Shown piece after piece: positions 52,911 through 61,488 of a stretch of DNA of 64,000 nt (position 1 is the stretch's first letter; the number at the start of each line of letters is the position of its first letter). The stretch comes from Deltaproteobacteria bacterium (GTDB lineage: Bacteria; Desulfobacterota; Desulfomonilia; UBA1062), in assembly GCA_029547185.1 (NCBI GenBank), contig JAKPPU010000212.1:60852-124851 (forward strand), written 5' to 3'. A model generated the notes under the pieces. That model was not told where the DNA came from. It searched no databases and was given only the letters and a program-made list of their open reading frames with translations. Both the position numbers and the translations under genes were made by a program.

Positions 52911-54401
52911 TCAGGAGAGCAGGTCGAAGAGGTGCGACTTCCACGGGCCGAGCTCTACGTAGAGTCCTTCACTGAGGATCTCGTCGGTGGTGCGGATGTA
53001 GACCTCGTCCGTAAGCCTGTCGCGGAAGGCCAGCGGACCCGCCTGGATGAGCTCGGGCACGATGCGGAGCCTTCCCTGGGACGGGGAATCAGAATAGTTC
53101 ACGCAGACGAGTTTTGTGGTGCCCTCTCCGTGCCGGATCCAGGCGAGCAGGTTTGTCCAGCTGATGTCTTCGCTCCATGCCGGCCGGACATCGAGGTGTC
53201 TCCATGAGCCCGTGGTGAAGGGCCCGCCTGCGGCAAAGGCGAGCAGGCGGTCATAGAAGTCGCGGATGCTCGGGTCTGCCCGCTCTTCCCCTCTGCGGGC
53301 AAGCTGGATCGGCAGATGGATTTCGGCTCCTTCGAGCTGGCCGTCGTGGAAGAGGTGGAGGCCCGGCGCCGTGGCCATGACGACGGCAGCCGCGCACGAC
53401 CTGTCCCTGCCGAAGGCATCGACGGCCCGCCGCTCGTCATGGTTCTCGATGAATCTGATGCACCTCTTCTGGTAGCATTCGTCTCCGTGGAGGTGCGCCC
53501 TGATCTCGCGCACATCGGCATGGAGCATGAGATCGTAGAGCCTCTTGTCGTAGGTGTAATCGAAGCCGAGCTGCTGGAGCCTATACTCGAGGTCCCAGTA
53601 GGCCTCGGCCATGAAGGTGAACGAGGGATGGAGTGCCTTGACCTCTGAGATGGCCTCGGTCCAGAATTCTTTTTCCGGCAGCGGTGTTTCTTCGAGGTAT
53701 GCGCCCCAGGTCTTTGCGAAAACCTCGTTCAGCACGAGCATGGCCATGTCACACCTGACCCCGTCCGCACAGTCCGCGATGCGGATGAGCTCATTGATGA
53801 GCGCCCTGCGGCCGGAAGGCGAGAAGGGGTTCACCTGGACCGTGTCCCGCCACGCCGGAAAGTACGGGTCTCTGCCGTGGGCGAGAATGCGGCCGCTTTC
53901 ACTTCTGAAAAAGAGCGGAGGGTCCTGCTCGAGGTCCTTTGGCCCGCCCTCGATGAACATCTCGGGGGAGCTCGCTGTCCAGGGATGGTCGATCGCCAGG
54001 TGGTTCGGCACGAAGTCGAGGATGAGCCCCATGCCGAGCCCGTTCAGGGTTGATTTCAATGCGAGGAGGTCCTGCCCGCTGCCGAGGAAGCTGTCGACCG
54101 TGTAGGAGTGAACGGCATAGGGAGAGCCCTTCACATCTTCATCGGTCCATCCCGGAAGGGCCGTGTCGTAGGCCTTCCTCAGCCGTTCATCCTTGAGGGC
54201 GCATTCCCGCGATTCGAAGCTTCGCTCCCATACCCCCATGAGCCATACGGAGGAAAAGCCCTGTGAGGCGACCTCCTGCCACTCGTTTGCCGGGATGGTG
54301 CCCAGGCTCAAGCCCCGGCCGTATTTCTCCCTCATCCTCGACATGAAGGCGAAGGCATTGATCTCGAGGAGGTGGGGATTCAAGGTCTTTCCATGCTTCA
54401 T
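52911..54401 (-). CDS. GH13 alpha-amylase family glycoside hydrolase
   Basis: The ATG at 54401 (GAGGGAG upstream) gives 496 residues; an ATG at 54437 would overlap the upstream gene. The GH13 regions are all present: DFVPNHL (region I), DGVRCDMAM (region II with nucleophile Asp), FMAEAYWD (region III, acid/base Glu) and IENHDERR (region IV). There is no signal peptide, so it acts in the cytoplasm on alpha-glucans, maltodextrin or a trehalose-related substrate. Specificity cannot be fixed. Confidence 0.9.
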   Translation of the reverse strand: MKHGKTLNPHLLEINAFAFMSRMREKYGRGLSLGTIPANEWQEVASQGFSSVWLMGVWERSFESRECALKDERLRKAYDTALPGWTDEDVKGSPYAVHSYTVDSFLGSGQDLLALKSTLNGLGMGLILDFVPNHLAIDHPWTASSPEMFIEGGPKDLEQDPPLFFRSESGRILAHGRDPYFPAWRDTVQVNPFSPSGRRALINELIRIADCADGVRCDMAMLVLNEVFAKTWGAYLEETPLPEKEFWTEAISEVKALHPSFTFMAEAYWDLEYRLQQLGFDYTYDKRLYDLMLHADVREIRAHLHGDECYQKRCIRFIENHDERRAVDAFGRDRSCAAAVVMATAPGLHLFHDGQLEGAEIHLPIQLARRGEERADPSIRDFYDRLLAFAAGGPFTTGSWRHLDVRPAWSEDISWTNLLAWIRHGEGTTKLVCVNYSDSPSQGRLRIVPELIQAGPLAFRDRLTDEVYIRTTDEILSEGLYVELGPWKSHLFDLLS

Positions 54402-54420
54402 GGATGGATGATCTCCCTCT

Positions 54421-54909
54421 TCATTGTTCGATGGCAACGTTTACTTTTACGGGTTTTAACACCCTCTCGATGTCCCCGGGGTCGACCGCCACCAGAAAGC
54501 CCCGTTTGCCGCCGTTGATATAGATCCTGTCGAGCTCGAGAATCGATGCCTCCATGTAGATCTCGAACCTGGCCTTTGTCCCGAAGGGGCTGATTCCGCC
54601 GACCTGGTAGCCGGTCAGCCTCTCGGCCTTCTTCATGTCGCAGGGCCGTGCCTGCTTTGCGCCGAGCTGGCGGGCGAGCTGCCTGACGGAAACCTCGCGG
54701 TCGCCGTGCATGAGGACGATAATGGGGTGCCTTTCATCGAGCTCCATCACCAGGGTTTTGATTACCCTGTGCTCGGGAACGCAGAGAAATTCGGCAGCGC
54801 GGCCTGTCCCGCCGTGATCCACATACGGGTAGAGGCAAGGCGTGAATTCGACTCCGTTCTTCCGCAGGAACCTCACTCCCTGGGTTATGGGATACGCGTC
54901 CTTTGCCAT
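54421..54909 (-). CDS. YbaK/EbsC-type aminoacyl-tRNA deacylase
   Basis: From the ATG at 54909 the product has 162 residues (an ATG five codons earlier lacks a better binding site). YbaK motifs are present: AAEFLCVPEHRVIKTLVM with the catalytic Lys, MHGDREVSVRQLARQLGAKQARPCD, and the GYQVGGISPFGTKARF loop. Members remove Cys or Ala wrongly attached to tRNA-Pro. The gene lies 19 bases upstream of the GH13 start and probably shares its transcript. Confidence 0.9.
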   Translation of the reverse strand: MAKDAYPITQGVRFLRKNGVEFTPCLYPYVDHGGTGRAAEFLCVPEHRVIKTLVMELDERHPIIVLMHGDREVSVRQLARQLGAKQARPCDMKKAERLTGYQVGGISPFGTKARFEIYMEASILELDRIYINGGKRGFLVAVDPGDIERVLKPVKVNVAIEQ

Positions 54910-55032
54910 AGGCCTTCTCTTCATATACCAGAGCGCCCGGGTTTTTCAAGGCCTCGGAGGGGATGACGCATCGGAATGTATTGTCAGGCACCGGGCTTTT
55001 TGCATGCAGGGAATGGAGATGCGCGGATAAGA

Positions 55033-55083
55033 GAACAGGCTCCGCGGCCGGGTCCGCTGAGGGATCGTCCGTGGAGCCTGTTC
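55033..55083 (-). terminator. Long hairpin after the HesB-like gene
   Basis: GAACAGGCTCCGCGG (55033-55047) pairs with CCGTGGAGCCTGTTC (55069-55083) with a single G-T change. On the minus strand it follows the stop at 55104 and is followed by TCTTATC, a weak T-run. Confidence 0.6.
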
Positions 55084-55103
55084 GAGCAGCCTTGGAAAAG
55101 CGT

Positions 55104-55397
55104 CTAATGCGAGCAGCAGCCCCGAGAACCCTTGATACTGAGCTGTGAGAGGATCTTCAGTCCGAGGAACGAGGCATCGATGGTGATGTCTCCGGCCAGC
55201 TGCTTGAGGTCTTGTGCGACGACGAACTTGTATCCGTCGACTTCGAACCGCTGATCGTCTTCTTTCGGCTCATCCTGAGCCAGCCGCAGCTGCGGGCCCC
55301 CTCAGCCGAAGGTCATGTAGATCCGAAGTATGGTATCCGCCTGGTCCTTGAAATGCTTTTCGAGCTGCTTCTTCCCGGCCTTGGTAATGGTGACCAT
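55104..55397 (-). CDS. HesB-like selenoprotein (UGA read as selenocysteine)
   Basis: Reading the minus strand from the ATG at 55397 (AAAGGAG nine bases upstream) gives 97 residues if the TGA at 55304-55302 is read as Sec32. The protein starts MVTITKAGKKQLEKHF, shows TFG-U-GGPQLRLAQDE, and ends SIKGSRGCCSH before TAG. This is the A-type Fe-S carrier (HesB/IscA) fold, with Sec where IscA has the first conserved Cys. HesB-related selenoproteins are an established group (I recall TIGR01911). Without recoding, neither half would make a sensible protein. An associated hairpin is annotated separately. Confidence 0.85.
55275..55305 (-). promoter_or_regulatory. Candidate bacterial SECIS hairpin
   Basis: On the minus strand the UGA lies in a lower stem CTGAG/CTCAG that encloses CCGCAGCTGCGG, placing the apical loop about 15-20 bases after the UGA, the distance expected for SelB recognition. 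Confidence 0.55.
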
Positions 55398-55478
55398 GAA
55401 TGAATTCTCCTTTCCCTGTAGTTACCTTTCTGATAGGAATGGTACTACCACATTTCCACCATGAGCGACAAAAATTCA

Positions 55479-55492
55479 TTGAACTGAGTCAA
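55479..55492. promoter_or_regulatory. FNR/Crp-type dyad TTGA-N6-TCAA
   Basis: TTGAACTGAGTCAA lies in the divergent region between the HesB-like gene and the Crp/Fnr remnant. The half-sites equal the core of the FNR consensus. Confidence 0.5.
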
Positions 55493-55514
55493 CGTTTCAA
55501 TAAAAAGGCAGTCT

Positions 55515-55688
55515 ATGGACATACATGAAGGATTGCGGCACGTCCCGATTTTCGAACCACTGGCCGACGAGCAGCTCGAGACCCTGGCCGGATGCGCACG
55601 GGAAAAGAACGTCCGGTCCGGCCGCAAGATCAGGGTCTTCGACAGACAGGCGCTCAAATCACTGGCAAGCGGGGGGCCGGTCGGATGA
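55515..55688 (+). pseudogene. Crp/Fnr family regulator remnant with internal deletion
   Basis: A 57-codon frame from ATG to TGA. Residues 1-40 (MDIHEGLRHVPIFEPLADEQ, then LETLAGCAREKNVRSGRKI) match the start of the cyclic-nucleotide-binding domain of Crp/Fnr regulators. Residues about 41-53 (RVFDRQALKSLAS) match their extreme C-terminus after the helix-turn-helix. About 150 residues that should lie between are absent, with the frame kept. The stop overlaps the ATG of the dehydrogenase gene by four bases, so the remnant could still serve as a translated leader. Origin by deletion is inferred. Confidence 0.65.
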
Positions 55689-56662
55689 AGAGGCCCCGTG
55701 TCTATATCACCCGCATGATTCCCAAAGAGGGCATAGACCTCCTCGAAGAATCCTGCCTGGTGGACATCAATCCCGAGGACAGGCCGCTCTCCCGCGAAGA
55801 GCTCATCGATGCCGTAAGGGACAGGGACGGGCTCGTCTGCCTGCTGACCGACAGGATCGACAGCCAGGTCATGGATGCTGCCCCCGGAATCAGGGGCTTT
55901 GCAAACTTTGCCGTGGGGTTCGACAACATCGACCTCAAAGAGGCGACGAAAAGGGGCATTCCCGTATCGAACACACCCGACGTCCTGACTTCAGCCACGG
56001 CCGAGATGGCCTGGGCCCTCCTCTTTGCCGCGGCACGGCGCGTCATCGAATCGGACCGCATAATGCGCTCCGGCGCCTGGAAAGGCTGGGGCCCGCTCCA
56101 GTTCATCGGAGGCGACGTGACCGGCAAGACCCTCGGCATCGTGGGCGCCGGCAGGATCGGCACGGCCATGGCGGTCAAATCGAAAGGCTTTCACATGCCG
56201 GTCCTCTATACGAACGAATCGCCCAACCCGACCCTCGAGGAGATACTCGGCGCCAGGAAGGTGACGTTCGAAGAGCTGCTGAAGGAATCGGACTTCGTGA
56301 GCATCCACGTACCGCTCCTGCCATCGACTCACCATCTGTTCGACCGATCGGCGTTTATGCGAATGAAGAGGACGGCCTACCTCATAAACACCTCACGGGG
56401 TCCGGTGGTCCACGAGGCAGAGCTCGTAGCTGCCCTCAAGGAAGGCCTCATAGCAGGGGCAGGCCTCGATGTGTACGAGTTCGAGCCCAAAATGGCTGAA
56501 GGCCTGGCCTCGCTCGACAACGTCGTGTGCACCGCCCACACGGCCTCCGCAACGAAGTCCTCCCGCTCCGGCATGTCGGTCAAGGCGGCCCGGAACCTCC
56601 TCGCCATGCTCAGGGGCGAAAGGGCCCCGGACTGCATCAATCCCGAGGTATATACAAAATAA
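55685..56662 (+). CDS. D-isomer 2-hydroxyacid dehydrogenase (glyoxylate/hydroxypyruvate reductase-like)
   Basis: The ATG at 55685 overlaps the stop of the Crp remnant and gives 325 residues. The NAD domain has GIVGAGRIGTAMA. Catalytic residues are in NTSRGPVVHE (Arg), LDVYEFEP (Glu) and CTAHTASATKSSR (His). FANFAVGFDNIDLKEATKRGIPVSNTPDVLT is typical for glyoxylate/hydroxypyruvate reductases. It reduces a 2-oxoacid using NAD(P)H; the exact substrate is open. Confidence 0.92.
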   Translation: MKRPRVYITRMIPKEGIDLLEESCLVDINPEDRPLSREELIDAVRDRDGLVCLLTDRIDSQVMDAAPGIRGFANFAVGFDNIDLKEATKRGIPVSNTPDVLTSATAEMAWALLFAAARRVIESDRIMRSGAWKGWGPLQFIGGDVTGKTLGIVGAGRIGTAMAVKSKGFHMPVLYTNESPNPTLEEILGARKVTFEELLKESDFVSIHVPLLPSTHHLFDRSAFMRMKRTAYLINTSRGPVVHEAELVAALKEGLIAGAGLDVYEFEPKMAEGLASLDNVVCTAHTASATKSSRSGMSVKAARNLLAMLRGERAPDCINPEVYTK

Positions 56663-56746
56663 TCCCGGCATGGAGTCTGACAGCTCAGGCTTATGAGCTC
56701 CGGTGCGCACTCTCTTCATTTGGTTTACGAACAATTCTTTACATGA

Positions 56747-56760
56747 TTCAATTAATTGAA
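56747..56760. promoter_or_regulatory. 14-bp perfect palindrome upstream of pckG
   Basis: TTCAATTAATTGAA reads the same on both strands and lies about 150 bases before the pckG promoter. It is a possible regulator site; the distance makes direct repression unlikely. Confidence 0.35.
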
Positions 56761-56908
56761 CGGCAAACAACGGTTATCTTACCTTATTATGAACACCCCA
56801 TGTGCATGAAAGCAGAGAGGAAAGATAACTTTTCCCTGGAATGCCGGAGGCATATTTGTGAAATGATTCCGTAATAATAGATAATATTTGGGATACAGTG
56901 AACTTGTG

Positions 56909-56937
56909 TTGAAAATCGGTTATTCATTCGTTATAAT
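56909..56937 (+). promoter_or_regulatory. Sigma-70 promoter of pckG
   Basis: TTGAAA (56909-56914), a 17-base spacer, and a perfect TATAAT (56932-56937), with 38 bases to the ATG. Confidence 0.8.
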
Positions 56938-56975
56938 TCGGCATTCCATTTCTGGTGAAAGAGGAGAAAAGGGTT

Positions 56976-58763
56976 ATGAGCACAGCCATCAGACACGAGA
57001 AGTTAAAAGCATGGGTTAAGGAAGCGGCAGAGATGTGCCAGCCGGATGAGATCATCTGGTGCGACGGCAGCAAGGAGGAATACGACCGCCTGATGGCGCT
57101 GATGGTGAAGAACGGCAGTGCAACCCCTCTCAAGAAGAGGCCGAACAGCTTCCTGTTCCGCTCCCATCCGAGCGACGTGGCACGGGTGGAGGACCGCACC
57201 TACATCAGCACGCCAGAAAAGATCGATGCCGGCCCCACGAACAACTGGATCGATCCCGGCGAGCTGAAGGCCACCATGAAGGATCTGTACAAAGGGTGCA
57301 TGAAGGGCAGGACCATGTATGTGATTCCGTTCTCCATGGGGCCCATCGGGTCTCCCATTGCAAAGATCGGGATCGAGATCACGGACAGCCCGTATGTCGT
57401 GTGCAACATGCACATCATGACGCGGGTCGGGACAAAGGTGATCGATGCCCTGAGCGTTGACGGAGAGTTCATTCCCTGCCTCCATTCGATCGGCGCCCCT
57501 CTCATGCCCGGCCAGGAGGATGTCAGCTGGCCCTGTGCACCCATGGAAAAGAAGTATATCAGCCATTTCCCGGATGAGAACCTCATCTGGTCGTACGGGT
57601 CCGGGTACGGCGGCAACGCCCTGCTCGGAAAGAAGTGCCTGGCCCTGAGGATCGCCTCGGCCATGGCGCGGCGCGAAGGCTGGATGGCCGAGCACATGCT
57701 GATCCTGCGGCTCACGAATCCGCAAGGCAAACAGTACCACATTGCGGCGGCGTTCCCGTCCGCCTGCGGCAAGACCAACCTCGCCATGCTCCAGCCCACG
57801 GTCGAAGGATGGAAGTGCGAGACCATCGGCGACGACATCGCCTGGATGAAGATCGGCCCCGACGGCAGGCTCTATGCCATCAACCCCGAGGCAGGGTTCT
57901 TCGGCGTGGCGCCCGGCACGTCCTATGAGTCGAATCCCATGGCTATGAATACCCTCCATGAGAACATCATCTTCACTAACTGCGCGCTCACCGACGAGGG
58001 CGACATCTGGTGGGAGGGGATGGACGGCGCGCCGCCCGCTCACGCCATCGACTGGAAGGGCCGCGACTGGACGCCGGAGAGCACGGAGGTCGCCGCCCAC
58101 GCCAATGCCCGCTTCACCGCGCCGGCCAGGCAGTGCCCGTGCATATGCGGCGACTGGGAAAAGCCCGAGGGCGTGCCCATCGACATTTTCATCTTCGGCG
58201 GCCGCCGCGCCGGGGTCGTGCCCCTCGTGAACGAGGCGTTCAACTGGGATCACGGGGTGTTCCTCGGTGCGACCGCGTCTTCCGAGACGACCGCCGCGAA
58301 TATCGGCAGCGTAGGCAACCTGAGGAGAGATCCCTTTGCCATGAAGCCCTTCTGCGGCTACAACATGGGGGATTATTTCCAGCACTGGCTCGATATGGGC
58401 GACAAGCTCAGGGACAAGGCCCCGAGAATCTTCTACGTCAACTGGTTCCGCAAGAGCTCCCAGGGCAAGTTCCTCTGGCCCGGGTTCGGCGAGAACAGCC
58501 GTGTGCTCAAGTGGATGTGCGAGCGCATCGACGGCAGGGCCGGCGCGGTGAAGACTGCCATCGGCCTGCTTCCCGATAACGGCAGCCTCGACACGAAGGG
58601 TCTCAGCGTTCCTGAGGCCAATATGAAGGAGATCCTGAATGTCGATACCGATGCCTGGAAGGCCGAGGTCGAGAGCATCGAGAAGCACTTCAGCCAGTTC
58701 GGAGACCGCCTGCCGGCAAGGATGAGGCAGCAGCTCGAAGAGCTCAGGAAGCGTCTCGGGTAG
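56976..58763 (+). CDS. pckG: Phosphoenolpyruvate carboxykinase (GTP)
   Basis: The ATG at 56976 follows GAGGAGAAAAG and gives 595 residues, normal for the GTP-dependent enzyme. The kinase P-loop is [13 protein letters not shown], followed by the metal-site region [17 protein letters not shown] and the GTP-type segment [15 protein letters not shown]. The N-terminal substrate part has [14 protein letters not shown]. It interconverts oxaloacetate and PEP, serving gluconeogenesis or anaplerosis. It is monocistronic, with a strong promoter and a terminator. Confidence 0.97.
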   Translation: MSTAIRHEKLKAWVKEAAEMCQPDEIIWCDGSKEEYDRLMALMVKNGSATPLKKRPNSFLFRSHPSDVARVEDRTYISTPEKIDAGPTNNWIDPGELKATMKDLYKGCMKGRTMYVIPFSMGPIGSPIAKIGIEITDSPYVVCNMHIMTRVGTKVIDALSVDGEFIPCLHSIGAPLMPGQEDVSWPCAPMEKKYISHFPDENLIWSYGSGYGGNALLGKKCLALRIASAMARREGWMAEHMLILRLTNPQGKQYHIAAAFPSACGKTNLAMLQPTVEGWKCETIGDDIAWMKIGPDGRLYAINPEAGFFGVAPGTSYESNPMAMNTLHENIIFTNCALTDEGDIWWEGMDGAPPAHAIDWKGRDWTPESTEVAAHANARFTAPARQCPCICGDWEKPEGVPIDIFIFGGRRAGVVPLVNEAFNWDHGVFLGATASSETTAANIGSVGNLRRDPFAMKPFCGYNMGDYFQHWLDMGDKLRDKAPRIFYVNWFRKSSQGKFLWPGFGENSRVLKWMCERIDGRAGAVKTAIGLLPDNGSLDTKGLSVPEANMKEILNVDTDAWKAEVESIEKHFSQFGDRLPARMRQQLEELRKRLG

Positions 58764-58785
58764 TCCATCATCTTCACAGACTCCG

Positions 58786-58825
58786 GTGCCCTGCAGCCCG
58801 GGAAGGCGCAGGGCACTTTTGTTTC
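58786..58825 (+). terminator. Rho-independent terminator of pckG
   Basis: GTGCCCTGC (58786-58794) and GCAGGGCAC (58808-58816) form the stem, followed by TTTTGTTTC. It lies between the converging pckG and DJ-1-like genes. Confidence 0.85.
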
Positions 58826-59406
58826 TACCCGAACCCCATGAGCCTCCGGATATGGCGCGCATTCCCGGTGGAGGTCAGCGTTTCGAGGAGCAGGAAGGCG
58901 GTCTCGACGGCCGTTCCCGGCGACGAAGAGGTTATGATGTTGCCGTCCCGCACGATCGGCTTGTCCTCGACCGTAGCCCCCATAGCGGCGAGCTGCTCCT
59001 TCTTGCGCTCCTCGAGGAGGTACGTGGTGGCAGACCTGCCGGAGAGGACACCGCTCCTGCCAAGGCTCAACGATGCCACGCATATCGATGCGATGGGCTT
59101 CTTCCTCTCATCGAAATGACGGATCACGGCGAGGAAGTCCTCCGAGAAGGCGTCTTCGTAAAAGCCTGCTGTCCCGAACCCGCCCGGTATGGCGAGGGCG
59201 TCGAAGGCTTCGAGGTCGAGGTCTCTCACGAGATCCTCGGGCATGACCTTAAACCCGAAGGTGCACGTCAAAACCGGATGCAATCCCGCCGTAGTGACTC
59301 GAAGCCGCGTGTCTCCGAAGGAGTCCGCCCAGCCCAGCACATCGGTGAAGGCCGACGCCTCATACGCCTCGAACCCGTCAGCAAGCAGAATGAGCACATT
59401 CTTCAT
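58825..59406 (-). CDS. DJ-1/PfpI family protein
   Basis: The ATG at 59406 gives 193 residues. The fold signature VLILLADGFEAYEAS opens the protein; the nucleophile-elbow Cys is in ASICVASLSLG and the glycine-rich loop is LAIPGGFGTAGFYEDAF. The family includes deglycases, chaperones and ThiJ-like proteins; the act of this member is unknown. The start is preceded by AAGGGGG at slightly long distance. It converges with pckG. Confidence 0.88.
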   Translation of the reverse strand: MKNVLILLADGFEAYEASAFTDVLGWADSFGDTRLRVTTAGLHPVLTCTFGFKVMPEDLVRDLDLEAFDALAIPGGFGTAGFYEDAFSEDFLAVIRHFDERKKPIASICVASLSLGRSGVLSGRSATTYLLEERKKEQLAAMGATVEDKPIVRDGNIITSSSPGTAVETAFLLLETLTSTGNARHIRRLMGFG

Positions 59407-59747
59407 CGCAAGATCAGCCCCCTTAAGAATGTATTTCCGGATTACCACGAGCTGCCGGCGAGAGGAAGCTCTCGTTGCAGCACAACGGATATTTCCTTGA
59501 AGGCCAGGAAGTGATCCCGGAAGCTCAAAGACCGATGCGGAGGCCTGTTGATTCTGCAGCCGGCAACTGCTTTGACCGGCTCAACCCGGAACATGCACCG
59601 GTTGTAAGGCATGCGTAAAGCGCTGCCGGCAGCACCTTGAATCTGCAGAAATCGAGAAACCTTATGGGAATCTTTGACTAAATAAGAAATAAAGTGTATT
59701 TTTAAAAGATTACCGGTACCGGGACAGCTTATAAGGGAGGGGGTTAC
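59407..59747. other. Intergenic region between the DJ-1-like and JAMM-like genes
   Basis: 341 bases. The right part becomes AT-rich and holds the promoter at 59674-59702. No gene is supported. Confidence 0.55.
59674..59702 (+). promoter_or_regulatory. Promoter of the JAMM-like gene
   Basis: TTGACT (59674-59679), a 17-base spacer, and TATTTT (59697-59702), 45 bases before the ATG, which has GGGAGGGGG upstream. Confidence 0.6.
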
Positions 59748-60383
59748 ATGTCAGTCAGGGTTCATATCGCAGAAACAGCCTTCATGTCCATTCTCGTGAC
59801 AGCGATAGAGTCTTTTCCATCAAAATATGTGGGAAAGAGAAAATTGAGCAAATCTCTGCCGGAAGGTGAGGTATATGGATTGCTGTTCGGGCAAAGAATA
59901 AATAAAAAAGATGATGTGATCTATCACGTGACTATAGCAATCCCGATGCAGATGCTCCTGGAAAAAAAGGTCGATCAGGTATCTCCCTCCGTAAGGCATC
60001 TCGAGAGGATCAAATCGGTGATAGAAGCCTACCCGATGTATCAGTTCCTCGGGACCTTTCACAGCCATCCATCTCATAAGCAAGAATATTATGGTGTAAA
60101 ATCGTCGATTTTTTCAGATGCGGATGAAGAAAGGGCACTGAATGATGCGGCTATGATGGGAGAAGAAATTATCGAGGTGATCATCGGCGTGACCTCTCTG
60201 AGCAAAAAGGTGAAGAAAGAGCCTGATATCCGCTGGTCCTCCATACAGAATTATTGCGGGAATTTTAAATATTCTCTATCAGCTTATATCACTGACGCTG
60301 ATGAGAAGAGGCTGAGAGAAGTGGATAACCTCATTTGCCCCTTTGCCGCAGGGGTAGGGAACTATGATCTCATATCTCAATGA
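59748..60383 (+). CDS. JAMM/MPN (JAB) metalloprotease-like protein
   Basis: A 211-residue protein. The JAMM zinc motif can be traced: Glu in GEVYGLLFG (about 39-47), FHSHPS (about 103-108), and SIFSDADEE with the Ser and Asp after a gap slightly longer than usual. No signal peptide. Bacterial JAB proteins act as isopeptidases, cysteine-synthesis carrier proteases or in conflict systems; no ubiquitin-like, E1-like or ThiS-like gene is next to it. The sequence is less GC-rich than the main chromosome. It converges with an ATP-grasp gene 61 bases on, which may be a functional partner. Confidence 0.75.
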   Translation: MSVRVHIAETAFMSILVTAIESFPSKYVGKRKLSKSLPEGEVYGLLFGQRINKKDDVIYHVTIAIPMQMLLEKKVDQVSPSVRHLERIKSVIEAYPMYQFLGTFHSHPSHKQEYYGVKSSIFSDADEERALNDAAMMGEEIIEVIIGVTSLSKKVKKEPDIRWSSIQNYCGNFKYSLSAYITDADEKRLREVDNLICPFAAGVGNYDLISQ

Positions 60384-60444
60384 GTATTTTCCGGCACAGC
60401 TCGAACAGGGTCGGAGGTAATGCTCTGAAGGCCCCGCTTGCTTT

Positions 60445-61488
60445 TCATGAGCTTCTTTTTTTCTTCTTCGAATTCGGGATTGAATATACCGGATGCCTGT
60501 GCGCTGCCAGGTTTACAAGACAGCTTGCTATTGCGCCGTAGGAAAGTCCGGCTGCTTCGGCTGCAGAAATCGAGCTTGTATCAGGGCTGAAGTCCGCATT
60601 GGGATTTATGTCGAGCACATAGTAAACGCCGTCGAGCATGCGAAGGTCAATTCTGGCAAAGTCGCGGCATCCTATTGCCTTGTACGCAGCTATGGCGGTC
60701 TGGTTGAGCAGAGCGAGCTCCCTGTCATCCAGCTCAGCGGGAATGCGGACTATTATGTTCTCATAGTGCGAGGAGCCCGGACTGAATTTTGAATCGAACG
60801 TGCAGAGGCGGTCTTTGAGGTCTTTAAATGCGCTGAAGTCCATCTCGGCAGGCGGCAGCGCATGAATCTTTCCGTTGCCCCACAGGGTGACATGATATTC
60901 AGGTCCGTCGATGAAATCTTCCACCAGGGCAGGCTGTTTGAAGTTGTTTTTCACAAATGCAATGCGTTCTTTCAGCTCAGATGCATTGGTTACGACGGCA
61001 TCTTCGGTAATTCCGAAGCTGCAATGCTCGTACGCCGGCTTTACTATTGCCGGGAATCGGCTCCAGGCATTGATATTCCTGCTGTTGACGATCATGCCTG
61101 CAGGCGTGGGAATTCCGCTCTTATTGAGCAGATTCTTGGTTGCCGCCTTATCCCAGCTGAAAGCGAGAACGTCGGGGCAGGCTCCTGTGTAGGCGAAATT
61201 GCACTCCTCGAGTATTTGGGCGACCCTGTCCTCGCTGCGGGGCAGGCCGGGCAATCCCTCACACCAGTTGAAGACGACATAATCGTGCGGGTGATAAGCC
61301 TGAAGTGTTTCCGCAAGCGATTCGTTGAATACCGGCACATCGACTACCGGATGCCCTTCATTGTGGAGGCCTGTCTTGAGCTTTTTTACCGATTCGTAGA
61401 CTGTTGCCTGTTCGTTCAAATCCCAGGCAGGATCGATGTCATAAAGGATAAGAACCGGGATGTCAGTTCGCCTCTGTGTTGGTTCCAT
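60445..61488 (-). CDS. ATP-grasp ligase (D-alanine-D-alanine ligase-like)
   Basis: A 347-residue enzyme. The ATP-grasp fold shows AFSWDKAATKNLLNKSGIPTPAGMIV, the ATP-binding Lys in AIVKPAYEHCSFGI, ALVEDFIDGPEYHVTLW, and the metal/ATP motif FARIDLRMLDGVYYVLDINPNAD. This is D-Ala-D-Ala ligase-like, but the N-terminal domain is unlike Ddl and no mur genes are near, so another amino acid or peptide ligation is more likely. The C-terminus is Lys/Ser-rich. GGGAGAAG precedes the ATG. Confidence 0.85.
   Translation of the reverse strand: MEPTQRRTDIPVLILYDIDPAWDLNEQATVYESVKKLKTGLHNEGHPVVDVPVFNESLAETLQAYHPHDYVVFNWCEGLPGLPRSEDRVAQILEECNFAYTGACPDVLAFSWDKAATKNLLNKSGIPTPAGMIVNSRNINAWSRFPAIVKPAYEHCSFGITEDAVVTNASELKERIAFVKNNFKQPALVEDFIDGPEYHVTLWGNGKIHALPPAEMDFSAFKDLKDRLCTFDSKFSPGSSHYENIIVRIPAELDDRELALLNQTAIAAYKAIGCRDFARIDLRMLDGVYYVLDINPNADFSPDTSSISAAEAAGLSYGAIASCLVNLAAHRHPVYSIPNSKKKKRSS

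Larger units (their letters stand above)
56663..56975. other. Upstream region of pckG
   Basis: 313 AT-rich bases. Holds the pckG promoter (56909-56937) and the palindrome TTCAATTAATTGAA (56747-56760). No gene is supported. Confidence 0.6.

Noticed and set aside
52382..52944. Small minus-strand frames between the antitoxin and GH13 genes
   Set aside because: No domain, no Shine-Dalgarno, and one covers the toxin-antitoxin promoter and operator.
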